This document shows positions 60,338 to 64,000 of a DNA stretch of 64,000 nucleotides, one piece after another; positions within the stretch are counted from its first letter, which is position 1, and every line of letters begins with the position of its first letter. A program made the translations under genes and the position numbers. The DNA is from JAKACA01 sp963769255 (lineage in GTDB: Bacteria; Actinomycetota; Acidimicrobiia; Acidimicrobiales; Bog-793), in assembly GCA_963769255.1 (NCBI GenBank), contig CAVYKV010000001.1, positions 372,001 to 436,000 of the forward strand, given 5' to 3'. Under the pieces are notes generated by a model that was not told the DNA's origin, did no database searches, and was given only the letters and a program-made list of their open reading frames with translations.

Positions 60338-61645
60338 GTGTCACGCCGATCCTCCAGAGAGCCCTTCCGCCGCACGACCGGTTCGGACTCGGTGCCCGAC
60401 GGTGACGGGACGACCACGGTGCGACCGGGCGACTGGCGCATGGTGGACAGCGGCGCCGCCCGTGACGAGCTCGTCGCCGAGCTGCGGGGCGTTGACGCCT
60501 ACGCCATCGACACGGAATTCCACCGTGAGCGCACGTACTTCCCCCATCTCGCCCTCGTCCAGATCGCCTGGCCGGGCGGGATCGCCCTCGTCGACCCCCT
60601 CGCCGTCGACACCCAGCCCCTCGCCGAGCTCTTCGGCACGGACTCGGTCGCCGTCCTGCACGCCGCCGACCAGGATCTGGAGGTGCTCGAGCGGGCCTGC
60701 GGGGCGGTCCCGGGGGCCATCTTCGACACCCAGGTGGCCGCCGGCTTCCTCGGCTTCGTCTCGCCCTCGCTCGTCAACCTCGTGGAGGCGCTTCTCGGCA
60801 TCCGACTCCACAAGGGCGACCAGCTGGCCGACTGGGTGCAGCGGCCGCTGTCGGCGAGCCAGCTCTCCTACGCCGCCAGCGACGTCGCCCACTTGCTGGA
60901 GCTGCGCCGTGTGCTCACGAAGCGGCTGAACGCCCTCGGTCGACTCGCCTGGGCCGAGCAGGAGTGCGGGGTGGTGCTCGCCAAGGACCGTTCCCCCACC
61001 GTTCCCGAGGAGGCCTGGTGGCGGTTGCCGCACTCCCGGCAGCTGCGCGGGCCGGCCAGGGGCATCGCCCAGGAGGTGGCCGCCTGGCGGGAGCGGCGGG
61101 CGCAGCGCCTCGACGTCCCCGTGCGGTTCGTGCTCTCCGACCTCGCCGTCACCTGCATCGCCCAACGACCGCCCCGCGACCGCGAGGAGCTGCGGCGCAC
61201 GCGTGGCGTGGACGGCCGCCACCTCTCGAGCGGCGTCCCGGACGAGGTGCTGGCGGCCGTCGAGAAGGGACGTTCGCTGCCGGCTTCCGAGATGCGCTTT
61301 GCCAGCGGCCACGGCCTCGAGCACGTCAACAAGCCGATGATCGCCCTTGCGAGCGCCTACGTGGGTCAGCGGTCGGCCGACCTCGAGCTCGACCCGGCGG
61401 TGTTGGCGACGCGGGCGGATCTGGTGGGTTTCTTCCAGGACGAGCCCGTCGGGCGGCTGACGTCCGGCTGGCGCTACGACCTCATCGGGGCGTCCCTCGG
61501 CCGCCTCGCCACGGGGCAGGCGGCGCTCGCCTTCGACGGCCACGGCGACCTCGTCCTCGAGGAGCGCTCGGGAACCCCCATCCCTGAGGACGCCGGCCCC
61601 GAGCCGGAGCTCCCCGCCGTCGGGGGTGGCGCCGTCAGCGCTTGA
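60338..61645 (+). CDS. rnd: ribonuclease D
   Basis: A 435-residue 3'-5' exoribonuclease. The DEDD catalytic motifs are AIDTEFHRERTYFPHLAL (Exo I), LHAADQDLEVLE with DTQVAAGFLGF (Exo II) and YAASDVAHLLEL (Exo III). C-terminal HRDC domains follow: LAVTCIAQRPPRDREELRRT and the second half around VGQRSADLELDPAVLATRAD. It trims tRNA and other structured RNA 3' ends. The GTG start at 60338 adds about 30 residues before the exonuclease fold; ATG 60440 is an alternative start giving a more compact protein. No frame break occurs, unlike in the next gene. Confidence 0.93.
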   Translation: MSRRSSREPFRRTTGSDSVPDGDGTTTVRPGDWRMVDSGAARDELVAELRGVDAYAIDTEFHRERTYFPHLALVQIAWPGGIALVDPLAVDTQPLAELFGTDSVAVLHAADQDLEVLERACGAVPGAIFDTQVAAGFLGFVSPSLVNLVEALLGIRLHKGDQLADWVQRPLSASQLSYAASDVAHLLELRRVLTKRLNALGRLAWAEQECGVVLAKDRSPTVPEEAWWRLPHSRQLRGPARGIAQEVAAWRERRAQRLDVPVRFVLSDLAVTCIAQRPPRDREELRRTRGVDGRHLSSGVPDEVLAAVEKGRSLPASEMRFASGHGLEHVNKPMIALASAYVGQRSADLELDPAVLATRADLVGFFQDEPVGRLTSGWRYDLIGASLGRLATGQAALAFDGHGDLVLEERSGTPIPEDAGPEPELPAVGGGAVSA

Positions 61646-61672
61646 CAGCCTCCCTTCGGGCTGCTCCCATAT

Positions 61673-61682
61673 TGTCCAGACA
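61673..61682. promoter_or_regulatory. GntR-type operator-like palindrome
   Basis: TGTCCAGACA, flanked as ttGTCcaGACatt, has the TGTC-NN-GACA symmetry favoured by FCD-type GntR regulators. It lies 44 bases before the permease ATG, in the rnd-permease gap, which is plausible for a catabolite-induced transporter. No GntR gene is in the window. Confidence 0.3.
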
Positions 61683-61725
61683 TTCAGTCGACCGGCGTGC
61701 GCGCACGTCGGGGGGGAGGGGGGCG

Positions 61726-63299
61726 ATGGCGACAGTGGACTCGATGGGTGGCTCCGACGCTGACATCGCGAGGCTGCACTCGCTCGGTTACGCGCAGGAG
61801 CTGCGCCGGAGGATGTCGGGCTTCTCCAACTTCGCCGTCTCCTTCACGATCATCTCGGTTCTGTCAGGCTGCCTGACGCTCGTACTACTTCGGGATGCAG
61901 TACGGCGGGTCCCGTCGACCTCGTCTGGGGATGGATCATCGTCGGCGTCATGACGACGGTCGTCGGCCTCGGCATGGCGGAGATCGCCTCGGCCTACCCC
62001 ACCGCCGGCGGCCTCTACTACTGGGCGGCCAAGCTCTCGCCGAACAACCCGGGGGTCTGGAGCTGGTTCACGGGATGGTTCAACCTCCTCGGGCAGGTGG
62101 CCATCACGGCCGGCATCGACTACGGCTTCGCCACCTTCTTCAGCCGCCTTCTTCTACCTCACGTAGGGCTACACCGTGACGCCCGGCTACATCCTCATCG
62201 TCTACGCGGGCATCCTCGTCGCTCCACGGCATCCTCAACACCTTCGGCGTGCGCCTCGTGTCGTTTCTCTCCGACATGAGCGCCTGGTGGCACGTCGCTC
62301 GGCGTACTCGTCATCGCCCTCGTGCTCTTCCTCGTCCCGAGCCACCACGCCTCGGCCTCGTTCATCTTCACGAAGTTCATCAACGAGTCGGACCTGCACG
62401 CCGCATGGTACGTCTTCATGCTCGGCCTCCTCATGGCGCAGTACACCTTCACGGGCTACGACGCCTCGGCTCACATGTCGGAGGAGACCCACAGCGCCGA
62501 CCTGGCGGCGCCCCGGGGAATCGTCAGCTCGATCGCCATCTCCCTCGTCGCCGGGTGGATCCTCATCCTCGCCATCACCTCGGTCGCTCCCGACGAGCCT
62601 GGCCATCTACGCCACGATGGCCGCCAATACCGCCGCCCCGGTCGCCATCTGGACGGCGCCCTCTCGCGGGTGGGCGGCCGAGCTGCTGCTGCTCATCGCC
62701 GTCGTCGCGCAGGCGTTCTGCGGAATGGCCTCGATGACGGCCAACTCGAGGATGCTGTATGCCTTCAGCCGAGACGGCGCCGTGCCCGGCCACAGCTCTG
62801 GCACCGCATCAACCCACGGACGCGGACGCCCACGAACCGCATCTGGTTCTGCGTCGTCTTCGCCTTCATCTTGGCGCATTCCCTCGTTGTGGAGCGGTGT
62901 CGCCTACGCAGCGGTGACCTCCATCGCCACGATCGGCCTCTACATCGCCTACGTGCTGCCGACGCTGCTGCGCCGGCTGCAGGGAAAGGCGTGGGTCGGG
63001 AGGCCGGTGGTCGCCTCGGCCGCTGGAGCCCCTTCATCGGCTGGGTCGGGCATCGTCTGGGTGGCCTTCATCTCGGTGCTGTTCATGCTGCCGAAGGTCG
63101 GACGCTGAGCCAGGTCAACCGGGACAACTTCAACTACGCCCCCATCGCCGTCGGCGTCGTGCTGTTGTTCTCCGGCGGCTACTGGCTGCTCAGCGCCCGA
63201 AAGTGGTTCACCGGTCCGAAGGCGCAGGGTGAGCGAGGACGGAGCTCGAAGGCGATCGAGGCCGACTTGGCGCGGGCTGGGACGCCTGGCGGGGACTGA
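61726..63299 (+). pseudogene. APC-family amino acid permease with about eleven frame breaks
   Basis: Homology to one amino acid/GABA-type permease runs through the whole stretch but changes frame repeatedly. Recognisable pieces in order: MSGFSNFAVSFTIISVLSG; then (next frames) MTTVVGLGMAEIASAYPTAG with YYWAAKLSPNNPGVWSWFTG; MTPGYILIVYAGILV; VLFLVPSHHASASFIFTKF; MLGLLMAQYTFTGYDASAHM; AVVAQAFCGMASMTANSRML; TPTNRIWFCVVFAFILAHS; NRDNFNYAPIAVGVVLLFSG. I count about eleven single-base shifts and one in-frame TAG at about 62163. Within each piece the codons look unspoiled. Either a decaying gene or a locally poor assembly; the permease would import amino acids or GABA. Confidence 0.8.
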
Positions 63300-63305
63300 G
63301 CCGGG

Positions 63306-63554
63306 TCAGGCCGGCGGCGGGCCGGCCTGACCGGGCTCCGGCGGCCGCAGGTCGACCCGGAGCGTCAAGATGCCGTCCTCGAGGGACCCCGTGGCGTCCC
63401 CGAGCATGGCGAAGTCCTGGTAGTCGAGGCGCATCTGGTTCATGATCCGCTTGCGCTCGTCCCCCTCGACGGGGGGGAGGCCCCGGTTCCGCACGGCCTC
63501 GGCCCGTTGGCGGAACCGGGCGATCATGGCCTCCACGTCCAGCTCGTTCGGCAT
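63306..63554 (-). CDS. small conserved-looking hypothetical protein
   Basis: An 82-residue protein from ATG 63554. Helical N-terminus (ELDVEAMIARFRQRAEAVRN), a central KRIMNQMRLDYQDFAMLGDA and an extended C-terminus with a strand (GILTLRVDL) and a proline-rich end. No membrane segment. The open frame reaches further upstream, but that part is Arg/Pro-rich and not gene-like. Convergent with the permease. Not recognised. Confidence 0.6.
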   Translation of the reverse strand: MPNELDVEAMIARFRQRAEAVRNRGLPPVEGDERKRIMNQMRLDYQDFAMLGDATGSLEDGILTLRVDLRPPEPGQAGPPPA

Positions 63555-63982
63555 GAGGGCCACGCTATCGGCGGCGTCCTCGGGCCGGCGGCGGGGGCGG
63601 GGCTCGGCGGGACGGGGGGTTTCGACGAAGTGAGTTGCGAGAGCGTCCGAGATCGGCCCAGTACGGTCGCCCGTGCAGCGCGGTAGGCCTTGGGGCCGCC
63701 GCCGGCGTCCGAAACCCGCCCGCCCCGCCCGGCACCGGCGCACGCCCTCGGCCTCACCCTCGTGCGGCCCTGGCGCCGGCAGCGGCAGCGCAGCCGGAGC
63801 GCTCCGGCGATAGGGTGAAACCCGGGACAGCGCCCATCCCTGCCGGTCAGCCGGATTTCGCCAATCGAGCGACTCAAGTCCTGCTCCTGGCATTAGGATG
63901 TCGCTGCGCGGCAGGCGGAGAGGGGCCCGGCCCGGCGCATGCCGACAGCGGGACCGGACGCACTGACCGAAGAGGTGGAGCG
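63555..63982. other. gene-free interval of 428 bases
   Basis: Very GC-rich, with no open frame that looks coding on either strand and no tRNA-like fold visible. I saw no clear sigma-70 promoter; ctggcattaggatg near 63890 is one of the few AT-richer spots. It ends in an ggtggag ribosome site for the gene beginning at 63983. Confidence 0.5.
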
Positions 63983-64000
63983 ATGTCCTGGTTGTCTGGG
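63983..64000 (+). CDS. start of a gene, truncated by window end
   Basis: An ATG preceded by gaggtggag begins MSWLSG and runs off the window after six codons. Too little remains to identify it. Confidence 0.4.

Noticed and set aside
61726..63299. Programmed frameshifting in the permease
   Set aside because: About eleven shifts without recurring slippery sequences, plus an in-frame TAG, are incompatible with programmed recoding.
1..64000. CRISPR arrays, insertion sequences, tRNA or rRNA genes
   Set aside because: No regularly spaced direct repeats, transposase signatures or tRNA/rRNA-like sequences were seen in any intergenic region.

Overview
This is a GC-rich chromosomal window from an actinomycetote, most likely a member of Acidimicrobiia or a related deep lineage. 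The assignment is inferred from gene content. The window holds a mycofactocin cluster, an F420-type FrhB protein, a bacterial proteasome activator (Bpa/PafE), the actinobacterial histidine phosphatase / DUF3090 / SCO1664 trio, classical menaquinone genes and a complete type IV pilus locus. I see no rRNA, tRNA, CRISPR array, transposase or phage gene.

Layout. 1-2599 (minus): a MoxR / small membrane protein / DUF4129 operon that runs off the left edge. 2733-9233: a sortase, an FrhB-like protein, a family 5 uracil-DNA glycosylase, the phosphatase/DUF3090/SCO1664 trio, a small unknown gene and a GGDEF protein. 9376-24724: a polyprenyl-phosphate sugar transferase, then the pilus locus. It has two tandem pilins behind a sigma-28-like promoter, tryptophanase, and pilO, a fused pilM-pilN, pilC, a PilT-like ATPase with an added N-terminal module, and pilB on the minus strand; pilD and a conventional pilT follow. 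24905-35831: small unknown genes, bpa, dnaE with DnaA-box-like sites upstream, a patatin, a GT87-type membrane glycosyltransferase and a secreted ASH-repeat protein. 35932-38034: a DUF255/thioredoxin-like protein.

38057-51582: the centrepiece, a tightly overlapped mycofactocin operon: SDR, mftA, mftB, mftC, two FadH/OYE flavoproteins, ETF-alpha, FixC/ETF-QO, FixX ferredoxin, ETF-beta, a mycofactocin-type SDR, an NDMA-type alcohol dehydrogenase and mftF. No MftD, MftE, MftG or MftR is present. 51557-57094 follows at once with menE, menB, menA, menH and menD. Together these suggest a route from alcohol to mycofactocin, flavoproteins, ETF, ETF-QO and menaquinone. 57106-63554: DUF169 protein, tyrS, a lipoprotein, a flavin reductase, RNase D, a badly frame-disrupted amino acid permease and a small protein. 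A gene start lies at the right edge.

moxR, menB and menD each carry a single frame break, and the permease carries about eleven plus a stop. Sequencing or assembly error is a serious alternative to real gene loss.
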